Both the position numbers and the translations under genes were made by a program. A stretch of DNA of 47,048 nucleotides from Thiohalobacter sp. (GTDB lineage Bacteria > Pseudomonadota > Gammaproteobacteria > DSM-19610): assembly GCA_026984515.1 (NCBI GenBank), contig JALSRZ010000114.1, forward strand, positions 1-47,048. Reading direction: 5' to 3'. The notes under the pieces were generated by a model that saw nothing but the letters and a program-made list of their open reading frames with translations, was not told the DNA's origin and ran no database searches. Below, piece by piece: positions 8,684-20,800 of the stretch. How positions within the stretch are numbered: the stretch's first letter is position 1; each line of letters opens with the position of its first letter.

Positions 8684-9754
8684 ATGGGCTGCCTCGACCG
8701 CTACATCGCGTGGAAACTGGTAAAAGGCTGGCTGCTGATCTGGGCGGTCGTCTCCGCGATCTTCGGGCTGCTGGCTTTCATCGAAGAACTGGACCGCGTC
8801 AACGAGCACTACCGGACGCTGGACGCCCTGCACTTTGTGCTCTATACCCTGCCACAGCGTTCGATGGACCTGGCGCCGGTGATTATTTTGCTGGGCTCGC
8901 TGCTGGCGCTGGCCGGTCTGAACAGGAACAGCGAAATCATCGCCATCCGCGCAGCGGGGGTTTCGCTGCTGCGTTTCTTCCGCTCGGTCGCCATACCCGC
9001 ACTGGCACTGGTAATCACGCTGTACGCGGTCAGTGAATTTATCGCCGCACCTCTCTACCAACAGGCAGAAATCCGCAAAATACTCATCCGCACCAACAAG
9101 GCCAACCTGCTGCGGGGCAAGGGCCTGTGGTCCAACAACGGCTACAGTTTCTTCAATGTGCGCACCCTGAAACACAGCAATGCGCCGCGCAGCATCTACC
9201 TGTACGAGTTCGACAAAACCGGCCGGCTGCTGAATTTTGTCTACGCCAGCCGTGCCCGGCTCAACAAAAGCCGGCGCTGGGACCTGCTCGACGTCGGGCA
9301 GAAATCACTGGTCAATAACCAGCTCAAAAGCCAGCACCTCGACCACCTGGAAATGGGTCCGTTCTGGTCGCGGGACGAACTCCCCGCCCTGCCTCTGTCC
9401 ACCTCCGGCATGACACCCAGCGGGCTTTACGAATACTCGGGCTACCTGAAGTCAACGCAACAGGTGTCGGAACGGATCGAGCAACTGTTCTGGCAGCGGG
9501 TCTCCCTGCCCCTGACGGCGGGCGCCATGGTATTACTGGCGACCCCCATCGGCGCCGGCCTGGGCAGCACCCGCAGTAACGCCTTCGGCAAAAGCCTGGC
9601 CATCGGGGCAGGTGTCGGCATCCTGTTCTACCTGGCCTCCCAGCTCATACAAACCGGCGGCGCCATCGCCGGCCTGCCACCCCAGCTGGTCGCTTTCCTG
9701 CCCGTCATGCTGGTCACCGTTGCTTCCGGGTTGCTGATTTACCGGATGCGCTGA
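8684..9754 (+). CDS. lptG: LPS export ABC transporter permease LptG
   Basis: Second permease of the LptB2FG complex, 356 aa. The N-terminus LDRYIAWKLVKGWLLIW is the characteristic LptG start and is followed by FIEELDRVNEHY, corresponding to the conserved region after helix 1. Membrane segments lie near 13-35, 62-80 and 95-118, then a periplasmic domain (about 125-260), then three helices (about 275-355). No LptB gene is in the window, which is normal since lptB usually sits with lptC and lptA. Co-transcribed with lptF. Confidence 0.94.
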   Translation: MGCLDRYIAWKLVKGWLLIWAVVSAIFGLLAFIEELDRVNEHYRTLDALHFVLYTLPQRSMDLAPVIILLGSLLALAGLNRNSEIIAIRAAGVSLLRFFRSVAIPALALVITLYAVSEFIAAPLYQQAEIRKILIRTNKANLLRGKGLWSNNGYSFFNVRTLKHSNAPRSIYLYEFDKTGRLLNFVYASRARLNKSRRWDLLDVGQKSLVNNQLKSQHLDHLEMGPFWSRDELPALPLSTSGMTPSGLYEYSGYLKSTQQVSERIEQLFWQRVSLPLTAGAMVLLATPIGAGLGSTRSNAFGKSLAIGAGVGILFYLASQLIQTGGAIAGLPPQLVAFLPVMLVTVASGLLIYRMR

Positions 9755-9756
9755 AT

Positions 9757-9785
9757 TTGTCGCCGCGCGTCACTCAGGGCATAAT
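9757..9785 (+). promoter_or_regulatory. Candidate promoter upstream of the ABC exporter
   Basis: TTGTCG at 9757-9762 and CATAAT at 9780-9785 are separated by exactly 17 bases, just after the lptG stop. A further TATAAC lies at 9913-9918 nearer the ATG at 9940. The 185-base spacer suggests the exporter gene is not simply read through from lptG. Confidence 0.45.
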
Positions 9786-9939
9786 CAGCACCGGCCCGGC
9801 CCGCCGGGGCGGCCCGATCTGTCGCCATCGCGAGGAATACAGCGATCTCCCACCGCCTGAGTCAGAATAACGGGATTCCCGCAGCCGGTTTTCCCTGCCC
9901 GTGCGGCTTCGTTATAACCTGCGCTGCTGAGCCTTTCCT

Positions 9940-11679
9940 ATGCGTTTGATGCTGACATTTTTCCGCGCCTACCCCTGGCAATCCGCGCTGATGCTGCTGG
10001 CCCTGTTGTCTGCCGGCATCGCAGAAAGCGTCGGACTGTCCGCCCTGCTGCCCCTGCTCAATGTCGCCATCCGCAACAACGCCGGCAGCAGTGACGGCAG
10101 TGTCGTGGCGGAACCGGAAAACGACGTGGAGCGCATCGTCAACGAAACGCTGGCCAACATTGGACTGGACCCTACTATCGGCGTACTGCTGAGTATTATT
10201 GTCATCGCCGTCACCCTGAAAAGCCTGTTGCTGCTGGTCGCCAAAAAACAGGTGGGCTACACCGCGGCCCAGGTCGCGACCGATCTCCGCCTGGAGATGC
10301 TGCGCGCCGTGCTGCGCGTCAAGTGGGAATATTTCCTGCACCAGCCGGTCGGCAAACTGACCAATGCCCTCGCCACCGAGTCACAGCGCTCGTCGGATTC
10401 CTTCGTTAACGGCGCCACGGTCATCACCCTGCTGATCCAGGCGGTCATCTATGGTTCGGTCGCGGTCGCCGTCTCCTGGAAAGCCACCCTGGTCAGCCTT
10501 GCTGCCGGCGCGGTCATCATCGGCATCTCGCACTTCCTGGTGCGTATGGCGCGCAAGGCCGGCAAACGGCAAACCAGTCTGCTGATCGCGCTGCTGACCC
10601 GCCTGACCGACACCCTGCAGTCCGTCAAACCACTCAAGGCCATGGCCAGGGAACACCTGGCCGACACGGTACTGGCACTGAAAACCTCGAAACTCAACAG
10701 GGCCCTGCAGAAACAGGTGTTCAGCACGGCGTTACTCAGCTCCGCACAGGAAGAGATGTTCACCATCATCATAGCGCTGGGCATGTACGTGGCGCTGGTG
10801 AAATTCGATATGCCGTTCGCGACCGTGCTGGTGCTGGTCGCACTGCTGGGCAAGATGCTCAGCCAGATGGGCAAGGTGCAGAAGCAGTACCAGAAAATGG
10901 TACTGGGAGAAAGCGCCTTCTGGTCACTGAAAGAAACTATTCGCGAGGCCGAACAGGCCCGCGAGGTGCTGGGTACCGGCCGGCAGCCGTCCCTGGAAAA
11001 ATCAGTACGACTGGACGCCGTCGGCTTTGCCTACGATGAGAACCCGGTACTGGGCAAGCTCAGTATCGAGATACCCGCCGGCTGCCTGACCACCCTGATC
11101 GGGCCATCGGGATCGGGCAAAACCACGGTGGTCGACCTGGTGATCGGCCTGCTGCGGCCACAAACGGGTACCGTGTCCATCGACGGGATCCCGCTTGACG
11201 AACTGAGCCTGAAATCCTGGCGTCACATGATCGGTTACGTACCGCAGGAAACCCTGCTGCTGCACGATTCGGTGCTGCACAACATCACCCTGGACGACCC
11301 TGAACTGAGTGAACAGGACGCGGTGCAGGCCTTGCAGGATGCCGGGGCCTGGGAGTTCGTAGCCGGCATGACGCAGGGCATCCACAGCACCGTCGGCGAA
11401 CGCGGCACCAAACTGTCCGGCGGTCAACGACAGCGCATCATGATTGCCCGCGCGCTGGTGCACAGGCCGAAACTGCTGATACTGGATGAAGCCACCAGTG
11501 CACTGGACCCCGAGAACGAAGCCGCGATCGGCAGGACCATGCAGGACCTGCGCGGCCGGCTGACCATCCTGGCGATATCCCACCAGACCGCGCTGGTGAA
11601 TTCCGCCGATCGTGTCTACCGTCTGCAGGATGGCAGCGCGGTACTGCAGGAAAACACGCGGCCGGCTGCTCAGGAATAA
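9940..11679 (+). CDS. Type I ABC exporter, membrane domain fused to ATPase (MsbA/PglK-like)
   Basis: A 579-aa half-transporter that would work as a homodimer. About six membrane segments occupy residues 10-310 (first helix SALMLLALLSAGIAESVGLSALL). The ATPase domain has Walker A GPSGSGKTT (about 388-396), the signature KLSGGQRQR (about 490-498), Walker B LLILDEATSAL (about 512-522) and a switch His in AISHQ. Such proteins flip lipids, lipid-linked oligosaccharides or peptides. Position after lptFG and before the ACP-SPT pair suggests an envelope lipid substrate, which is inference. The stop overlaps the convergent ELM1-like stop by ten bases. It is somewhat divergent from canonical MsbA in the membrane domain, so I avoid that name. 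Confidence 0.88.
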   Translation: MRLMLTFFRAYPWQSALMLLALLSAGIAESVGLSALLPLLNVAIRNNAGSSDGSVVAEPENDVERIVNETLANIGLDPTIGVLLSIIVIAVTLKSLLLLVAKKQVGYTAAQVATDLRLEMLRAVLRVKWEYFLHQPVGKLTNALATESQRSSDSFVNGATVITLLIQAVIYGSVAVAVSWKATLVSLAAGAVIIGISHFLVRMARKAGKRQTSLLIALLTRLTDTLQSVKPLKAMAREHLADTVLALKTSKLNRALQKQVFSTALLSSAQEEMFTIIIALGMYVALVKFDMPFATVLVLVALLGKMLSQMGKVQKQYQKMVLGESAFWSLKETIREAEQAREVLGTGRQPSLEKSVRLDAVGFAYDENPVLGKLSIEIPAGCLTTLIGPSGSGKTTVVDLVIGLLRPQTGTVSIDGIPLDELSLKSWRHMIGYVPQETLLLHDSVLHNITLDDPELSEQDAVQALQDAGAWEFVAGMTQGIHSTVGERGTKLSGGQRQRIMIARALVHRPKLLILDEATSALDPENEAAIGRTMQDLRGRLTILAISHQTALVNSADRVYRLQDGSAVLQENTRPAAQE

Positions 11680-12779
11680 GCAAACAGCGCACGTACCCGG
11701 CTCACCGCGCGTTGCATATCCGAAAGGCTGCCGGTGGCCGGTGGTTGCGACGGCTGACCCAGCCACACCGCCCGCCCTTCGGCCAGCAACTGCCGGTGCA
11801 CCAGGCGAATATCACGACTGAGACGCAGCGGACCGAAGCGCATCAGCCAGCGGTAGGTCAGCCCGCTCAGTCTGAAATCCGCCTCGGCAGGGCACTCGGG
11901 GCGCATGGGATAGCCGTAGCCACCCAGGTCCGCCATATACAGCGGTTTGCCGGTCGCGCAGGCCTCGCCCAGCATGGAGATGCTGTCCGCTGTGACGACC
12001 AGTTCGTCGCTCAGCGCGAGGATGCCAAAATAGGGGTTGCTGTCATCATCAGGCTGCCAGCGGTACAGATAGTGGGGTACCTCGAGCTGCTGCTGAAATG
12101 CCTGGATCGCCGCTTGCGAAGTGCGCGCACTGGTCGATATCAGCAGGGAGCCGTTACACTGCGCGGCCATCCGACCGGCCTGCCGCGCAATGCGCGCCGC
12201 ATTCTTCGGTCCCAGCGTGTAGGGACCGCTGTTACCGCCGAGAATCACACCGGTGAAAGGCTTCGGCAAGTGCTCAACGCGCGGTAAAAGCCGCTGCCCC
12301 TGCTCGGCAAGCCGTTCCGGTGTGACCTGGTTCAGGGGCATGGCGTTCTGCAGCACGCGCTGGTGCGCGGCCAGGCGGTACTGCGGCGTGGTGATGACCA
12401 GGTCAAAACGATCCGGCGCTGCCCAGGGCCGGCCGATGTGCACCAGCCGGGTCCGGCCACCGGACTGGTTGCGAATCCAGCGCCCGACCGGCTCATTGCG
12501 CATCCCGGCGGTGATCACCAGGTCCGGCCAGGGTGGCGCCAGTTCGCTGGACTGCTGCAGGCGTACCCCGCGCAGGTCGCTGCCCCGGAACAGGCTGGTG
12601 CGAAACTCGCTTTTGCGGTAACTGAGCGTTTTGAGTTCAAACGGCCAGCCCAGCGCCTCTGCCAACGCCAGGATCTGGCTGCGCTCGCCGGCCCGGTAGC
12701 CGGTAACCAGCCATACGCGGGGATTTGCTTCATCAGGACCGGTAGCCGGGTCGGATGGGGTGGTGACAGGTTGATTCAT
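11670..12779 (-). CDS. ELM1-like protein (mitochondrial fission ELM1 family, DUF1022), copy 2
   Basis: Second Mito_fiss_Elm1 member, 369 aa from the ATG at 12779 (MNQPV). An upstream in-frame ATG at 12836 would add 19 poorly conserved residues. Shared blocks with copy 1 are WLVTGYRAGERSQ, LAEALGWPFELK, LVHIGRPWAAPDRFDLVITT, GGNSGPY, VVTADSISMLGEA and the C-terminal run ending AVSRVRALFAY. The family is related to GT-B glycosyltransferases, but a reaction has not been shown for bacterial members as far as I know. It converges on the ABC exporter and is divergent from the ACP gene with a 133-base spacer in which I see no convincing promoter. The two copies may act on related but different acceptors. 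Confidence 0.8.
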   Translation of the reverse strand: MNQPVTTPSDPATGPDEANPRVWLVTGYRAGERSQILALAEALGWPFELKTLSYRKSEFRTSLFRGSDLRGVRLQQSSELAPPWPDLVITAGMRNEPVGRWIRNQSGGRTRLVHIGRPWAAPDRFDLVITTPQYRLAAHQRVLQNAMPLNQVTPERLAEQGQRLLPRVEHLPKPFTGVILGGNSGPYTLGPKNAARIARQAGRMAAQCNGSLLISTSARTSQAAIQAFQQQLEVPHYLYRWQPDDDSNPYFGILALSDELVVTADSISMLGEACATGKPLYMADLGGYGYPMRPECPAEADFRLSGLTYRWLMRFGPLRLSRDIRLVHRQLLAEGRAVWLGQPSQPPATGSLSDMQRAVSRVRALFAYS

Positions 12780-12912
12780 GGGTCCCGGCTGTGTATGACG
12801 GCCGCCCGTGGCACCGCCGCCCAACTCCAAGTACAATTCAGCGTTCCGAATCTAGCGGCTTGTGCAGGCCGCGTCAATTTTCCGTTAACTGCATCCGGAC
12901 AAACGTTTCTCC

Positions 12913-13155
12913 ATGCCTGACTACAACGCATACCTGGCGAATATCTTCGAGATTCTCAAGCCGTTCGCCAAACAGGGCATCCTGCTCAACGAAGAGAGCG
13001 AGCTGGTCACCGAACTCGGCCTGACCTCGCTGCAGGTCATGGAGCTGATCGAGCAGCTGGAGGATCACTTCGACATGTCGATCCCGCTCAATATTCTGCC
13101 GGATATCCGCACTGTGCACGACCTCGCGCTGGCGCTGGAAAAACTCAATCCCTGA
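12913..13155 (+). CDS. Acyl carrier protein paired with SPT-like enzyme
   Basis: An 80-aa acidic, helical carrier protein. The phosphopantetheine site is Ser39 in LGLTSLQVMELI; the usual DSL is TSL here, as in several specialised carrier proteins. Helix 2 and the C-terminal LALALEKL fit the four-helix ACP fold. It is too divergent to be the fatty acid synthesis AcpP, and no fab genes are nearby. Only two bases separate its stop from the next ATG. In bacterial sphingolipid loci (for example Caulobacter) a dedicated ACP lies next to serine palmitoyltransferase and delivers the acyl chain; the same arrangement here suggests that role. Confidence 0.85.
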   Translation: MPDYNAYLANIFEILKPFAKQGILLNEESELVTELGLTSLQVMELIEQLEDHFDMSIPLNILPDIRTVHDLALALEKLNP

Positions 13156-13157
13156 CC

Positions 13158-15699
<2,542 letters not shown>

Positions 15700-15806
15700 C
15701 GAACTTTCCGCACGGACTACCCCTCAGGGGAAAAACGGTTGCCCATCAGCCATCAGCCGGCCGGCGACAAAACGCAATCATTCGCCATTGTCACCCCTTT
15801 TAATTT

Positions 15807-16193
15807 TCAGGCTTTCCTGCCGATCAACTCGATCGGATATCCGTCCGGATCTTCCACAAATGAAATGATGGTTGTCCCGGCATTCATCGGCCCGGCATCG
15901 CGCAGGATTTTGCCGCCACGCTTGCGGATCTCGTCGGTGGCCTGGTAAACATCGTCCACCTCCAGCGCGATATGCCCGTAACCGGTGCCGATGTCGTAGC
16001 GGTCAGTATCCCAGTTGTACGTAAGTTCGATGACTGTATTTTCCGATTCATCGCCGTAACCGATGAAAGCCAGCGTGAATTTACCGTCAGGGTAATCCTT
16101 CTGCCGCAACAGGCGCATACCCAGCACTTCGGTATAAAACCTGATCGATCGGTCCAGATCGCCGACCCGTAACATGGTATGAAGTATGCGCAT
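15807..16193 (-). CDS. gloA: Lactoylglutathione lyase (glyoxalase I)
   Basis: Converts the hemithioacetal of methylglyoxal and glutathione to S-lactoylglutathione. The 128-aa protein has the four metal ligands at the positions known for E. coli GloA: His5, Glu56, His74 and Glu122. [19 protein letters not shown] is the family start. Its length indicates the short, nickel-type enzyme that works as a dimer in the cytoplasm. It starts 26 bases after the argG stop on the same strand, so the two are probably co-transcribed, an association with no obvious metabolic logic. About 107 bases lie between its stop and that of murA; no convincing terminator is seen there. Confidence 0.95.
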   Translation of the reverse strand: MRILHTMLRVGDLDRSIRFYTEVLGMRLLRQKDYPDGKFTLAFIGYGDESENTVIELTYNWDTDRYDIGTGYGHIALEVDDVYQATDEIRKRGGKILRDAGPMNAGTTIISFVEDPDGYPIELIGRKA

Positions 16194-16219
16194 AGCGTTT
16201 TCCTCCCGCTTCGTGCAGC

Positions 16220-17431
16220 CTACTGTTTTCTGCGTGCTGCTATACGCAGCCGCAATGCATTCAGCTTAATGAAGCCTTCGGCGTCCTTCTGGTTGTAGGC
16301 GCCCTCGTCGTCCTCAAAGGTGGCGATACGCTCATCGAACAGGGAATCCGTTTCCGACACGCGACCTGCAATGATCACGTTACCCTTGTACAGTTTGACG
16401 CGCACCTTGCCGTTCACGGTTGCCTGGGAGGCATTGATCATCTGCTGCATCATTTCCCGCTCGGGACTCCACCAGTAACCGTTATATACCAGCTCGGCGT
16501 AGCGAGGCATCAGTTCGTCCTTCAGGTGCGCCACTTCGCGATCCAGGGTTAGCGATTCGATCGCCCGGTGCGCCTTGAGCATGATGGTGCCTGCGGGTGT
16601 TTCATAGCAGCCGCGCGACTTCATGCCTACGTAGCGGTTTTCCACGATGTCGTCCCGGCCTACGCCGTTTTCACCGCCCAGCCTGTTCAGCTGCTCCATC
16701 ACCTGACCAGGGCTTACGGCCTTGCCATCGATGGCCACGATGTCACCGTTTTTATATTCCAGCTCTACGTAGGTCGGCGTATCCGGCGCCTGTTCCGGCG
16801 CGACGGTCCAGCGCCACATCGATGCTTCCGGCTCTGCCCAGGGATCTTCCAGGATGCCACCCTCGTAGGAAATATGCAGTGAGTTGGCATCCATGGAGTA
16901 CGGCGATTTTTTGCCCTTGTTGAAGTCCACCGGGATGCCGTGTTTCTCTGCGTAGGCCATCAGCGATTCCCGCGAACCCAGGTTCCATTCACGCCACGGG
17001 GCGATGACTTTCACATCCGGTTTCAGTGCATAGGCACCCAGTTCGAAACGCACCTGGTCATTGCCCTTGCCGGTAGCGCCGTGCGAAATGGCATCTGCAC
17101 CCGTCTCGTTGGCGATCTCAACCAGTCGTTTGGCAATCAGGGGGCGTGCAATGGAGGTGCCCAGCAGGTATTCACCTTCGTAGATCGCATTGGCACGAAA
17201 CATGGGGAACACGTAATCGCGCGCAAAATCCTCGCGCAGGTCCTCGATATAAATTTCCTTCACACCCATTGCCTGCGCCTTGGCACGCGCCGGTTCGACT
17301 TCCTCACCCTGGCCGATGTCGGCGGTAAAGGTCACCACTTCGCAACCGTAGGTGTCCTCCAGCCACTTGAGGATAATGGAGGTATCCAGACCACCCGAGT
17401 AGGCAAGGACGACTTTGTTTACTTTTGACAT
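16220..17431 (-). CDS. argG: Argininosuccinate synthase
   Basis: Joins citrulline and aspartate with ATP to give argininosuccinate, the penultimate step of arginine synthesis. The 403-aa length is that of the short bacterial type. The N-type ATP pyrophosphatase loop is AYSGGLDTS (10-18), and [15 protein letters not shown] (about 115-129) is the citrulline/aspartate-binding signature. The ATG has AGAAGG about ten bases upstream. argD and argF lie together 20 kb away, so the pathway is dispersed. Upstream is a 422-base spacer full of inverted repeats. Confidence 0.97.
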   Translation of the reverse strand: MSKVNKVVLAYSGGLDTSIILKWLEDTYGCEVVTFTADIGQGEEVEPARAKAQAMGVKEIYIEDLREDFARDYVFPMFRANAIYEGEYLLGTSIARPLIAKRLVEIANETGADAISHGATGKGNDQVRFELGAYALKPDVKVIAPWREWNLGSRESLMAYAEKHGIPVDFNKGKKSPYSMDANSLHISYEGGILEDPWAEPEASMWRWTVAPEQAPDTPTYVELEYKNGDIVAIDGKAVSPGQVMEQLNRLGGENGVGRDDIVENRYVGMKSRGCYETPAGTIMLKAHRAIESLTLDREVAHLKDELMPRYAELVYNGYWWSPEREMMQQMINASQATVNGKVRVKLYKGNVIIAGRVSETDSLFDERIATFEDDEGAYNQKDAEGFIKLNALRLRIAARRKQ

Positions 17432-17500
17432 AGTGTAAAAACCTTCTCTGTATCTTTAATTGTGGTGGTGGTAAAGGGAGTTGTCCGTCTGATTTCAGGA

Positions 17501-17834
17501 CGATGACTTGCCCGCTGCGCGGGTTCCCTGCGCTTCTCGACATTTTGCACGCCCGCTAAACTCGCGGGCCGCACAAAACGCAGCCCACTCAGACAGACGC
17601 TCGCTCTATCGCAAAATATCTGCGATGCCCGGCTGTATGAGACGGGAGTGTGTGCGCCCGGATTCGGGTCGTTGACGCAGCCGAGCATCGCAGTAAAAAG
17701 CGGATGAAGCGAACCCTTGTCTGAGCGGTTTCGCAGAAACCGCGAGTTTGGGTTCGCGCCGCTTTTTACGAGAAGCGCAGGGAACCCGCGCAGCGGGCAA
17801 GTCATCGACCCGAATCCGGGCGCATACACTCCCG
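17501..17834. repeat. Composite inverted-repeat element in argG upstream spacer
   Basis: The 422-base spacer between argG and the E2-E3 gene has no credible gene. It holds a perfect 39-base inverted repeat (arm A 17501-17539, partner 17769-17807). A second 29-base inverted repeat has one mismatch (B 17643-17671, partner 17806-17834). Between them is a nested hairpin: outer stem 17693-17703 with 17759-17769 (11 bp), middle stem 17709-17716 with 17750-17757 (8 bp), inner stem 17725-17732 with 17736-17743 (8 bp, three-base loop). A small hairpin lies at 17608-17626. The A and B pairs interleave rather than nest, so this looks like two overlapping copies of a mobile palindromic repeat. No transposase is present. 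Confidence 0.8.
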
Positions 17835-17853
17835 TTTCCACCACCGTTAACGA

Positions 17854-20800
17854 TCAGGCTTTAGCCTTCATCTTTGCACTACGCCGCAAGCGCGACCCCA
17901 GCCGCCGCGCCAGCTCACCAAACATCTCTGTCTGCGTGGGATGCGGATGAATCGCATGGCCCACCTGCTCCAGCGTCATGTTGCCCGACACCATCATCAC
18001 CGCCTCACCAATCAGCGTATCCGCGTGATCCGCCAGCAGGTGCACACCAATGATGCGCTGCGTTTTCCTGTCCGCCACGATCTTGATCATGCCGTGCAGC
18101 TCGTTGTTGATCATGGCCTTGGCGTCGATATTCATCGGCACCCTGGCTTCCACCGCATCGATACCTTTGGCTTTCGCCTGATCGACGGACAGCCCGACAA
18201 ACGCCGCTTCGGGACGCGTAAAGATCACACCGCAGTCCTTGTCCTGGTCGTACTTCATGTCTTCGCCCAGAATGGTGGCGGCCGCTACACGGCCCTGTTG
18301 CGCCGCCGTATGCGCCAGCATCAGGCCACCGATGACATCGCCGATGGCGAAAATGTGCGGCACGCTGGTACGACAACGCGCATCGGCCTTGATAATACTT
18401 CTCTCGCTGGCGACACCCGCCTTATCCAGGCCCAGCCCGTCCAGTACCGGACGTTTACCGGTACCCATAATGACGTAGTCGACCTTGATGGTATGCGCCT
18501 TGCCGTCGCTGTCGCTGTACTTGACGCTGACCGCGCCGGCCTTGCCGCTGATCTTTTCGATCTGTACCGAAGTATGCACCGTCAGGCGCGGGTCGTCGTT
18601 GAGCACGCCGGTCAGGTGTTTGGCGATTTCCGGCTCCACCTCGGCGAGGATGCGCTCCTGCGCCTCCAGCAGGGTCACCCGGGTACCGAAGTCCTGGAAA
18701 ATCTGTGCCATTTCCAGGCCGATGGCACCGCCACCGATCACCACCAGTTTCTTCGGCTGCTGTTGCAGCTGCCAGACGGTATCCGAGGTCAGCACTCCGC
18801 CACCTTCGACCAGTCCTTCCACGGCGCCAGGAATGGGTGGGACGAAGGGCGGCGCACCGGTTGCGATCACCGCACAGCCAAACGTCATGTGCTCGCCCTG
18901 CGGCTGGTCTGCGCTAGCTGCACGTGTGTGGGGATCATCCTGGTTGCCCGAAGTATCGATGAGCAGGGTATGGTCGTCGACGAAGCGCCCGAAACCCTGC
19001 ACATATTTGATCTTCACACCCTTGTCGGTTTTCAGCGCCATGTCACCGCGCGTTTCCAGCACCTTGCGGCGGGTCGCTTCCAGGGCATTCCAGTCCAGTT
19101 TCGGCTTGCCCGGCGTGATACCCAGGTGGCCGTCGTGCAGGCGGTCGCGGATGCGATCCGCCGCGGCACGCCAGGCTTTGGAGGGAATACATCCGCGCCA
19201 CAGGCACTCGCCACCCGGGAACGGTGAATCGTTGATCATGGCCACCTTGAGACCGTGTGCCACCAGGTCACGCGCGCAGTCTTCACCACCGGGCCCGCCG
19301 CCAACCACGACCACGTCATAGTCCCAGTCGCCTTCCGGCACAGCGGGACCGCTCGGACCCATCCAGGCATCGGGCTGTTCAACCAGCTCTTTCAGCGCCT
19401 TGAGGTACATCGCCACTTCGGCGCCATTCACGACGCGGTGATCCGCAGTGATGGTGAAGGGACTGCCCTGCTCGGTGTTGGCGGAAATGGCAAGAATAGC
19501 CGCAATACCCGGCGTGGCGATGGCGTCAAAATGACTGACACCGAACATGCCCATGTTGGAAATCTGGAAGGTCGAGCCGCTGTACTCTTCCGGCTTCAGG
19601 CGACGCTTGCGCGCGCGTTCCACCAGGTCTTTCCAGTCTTCGTTGAGCTCGCCGAGTTCGCGGCTTTCACAACCACGCAGCACCGGCACCACCAGGCCAC
19701 CGCCATCGGCCGATACGGCCATGCCGACATCCACGTTACTGCGTTCCACCAGCTTGTCCTGCGGCTGGTAACACCAGTTCATTTTCGGGAACTGTTGCAT
19801 GGCCAGGGCGCAGGCTTTGGCGATGCTAACGGTCACCGAGGAACCCTGTGCCCTGGAGGCCTTGATCAGTGCAGAGAGCCGGATGTGGGTGCTTACATGG
19901 AAAGTCGGCATACCCAGCGATCCGGTCATGGCATCGCTGATGGCTTTTTCCAGCTTGTTCATGGCGCGGCCGTCACCCGGCACGTCGACCTGCGGGAAGC
20001 CCGCAACAGCCGGTGCTGCGGATAGCTGTGCTGACTGCACATCGGCCGCCACGATGACACCGCCCGGCCCGGTGCCTCCCAGCGTGGACAGATCGATACC
20101 GCGCGAACCGGCGACGGCGCGCGCGTAGGGGGTGGCTCCCCGGCCCTGCGGACGCGCTGCCGGCATGCCGCCGCTTACCACGGGGGCTGTGGCAACCGGC
20201 TCGGAGGCCACCGGCGCCGGTGCATCATCTGTATGGCTTTTCTGCTTCACGGTGGCGGCGGCAACCGGCGCCGCTTCTTCGTTGACCACCTGGTCTGCTT
20301 CCGCCACCAGGTAGGCCAGCGGCGCACCCACCGGCACAGTAGCATCTACCGGCACCAGCGGGCCGGACAGGTAGCCTTCGCGAAATACTTCCACATCCAT
20401 GATCGCCTTGTCGGTTTCCACCGTGGCCACGATGTCGCCGCGCTCAATGCGGTCGCCGATATTTTTTTCCCAGCTGACCAGCACGCCTTCGGTCATGGTG
20501 TCGGACAACTGCGGCATGGCAATGGTGAAAGATACGCCGACCGGTGCCTGCGCTGCGGCCGCTTCCTGCGGTTCCGGCTCGCTCCCCCGGGCGGCAGACG
20601 CATCCGTGTCATCGTCAGTTGCTGCCGGCGCGGGTGCGTCAGCACCTTCCTGCTGCACCTCATCGGCACGCTCTACCAGGAAGGCAATGGCTTCACCGAC
20701 CGGCACCGTACTGTCAACCGGTGTCAATGGTCCGGACAGGTAACCTTCACGGAATACCTCGACATCCATGATCGCCTTGTCGGTTTCCACCGTGGCCACG

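Noticed and set aside
15719-15736. Short hairpin CCCC-TCA-GGGG followed by A residues after murA
   Set aside because: The stem is only four base pairs and there is no T tract on the murA strand.
17419-17844. 141-codon open frame across the repeat-rich spacer upstream of argG
   Set aside because: It is made almost wholly of the inverted repeats and overlaps the argG start. Such translated repeats are often misannotated as hypothetical proteins.
17941-19227. 428-codon open frame on the plus strand inside the E2-E3 gene
   Set aside because: Antisense to the conserved E3 domain, composition typical of a shadow frame, no motif.
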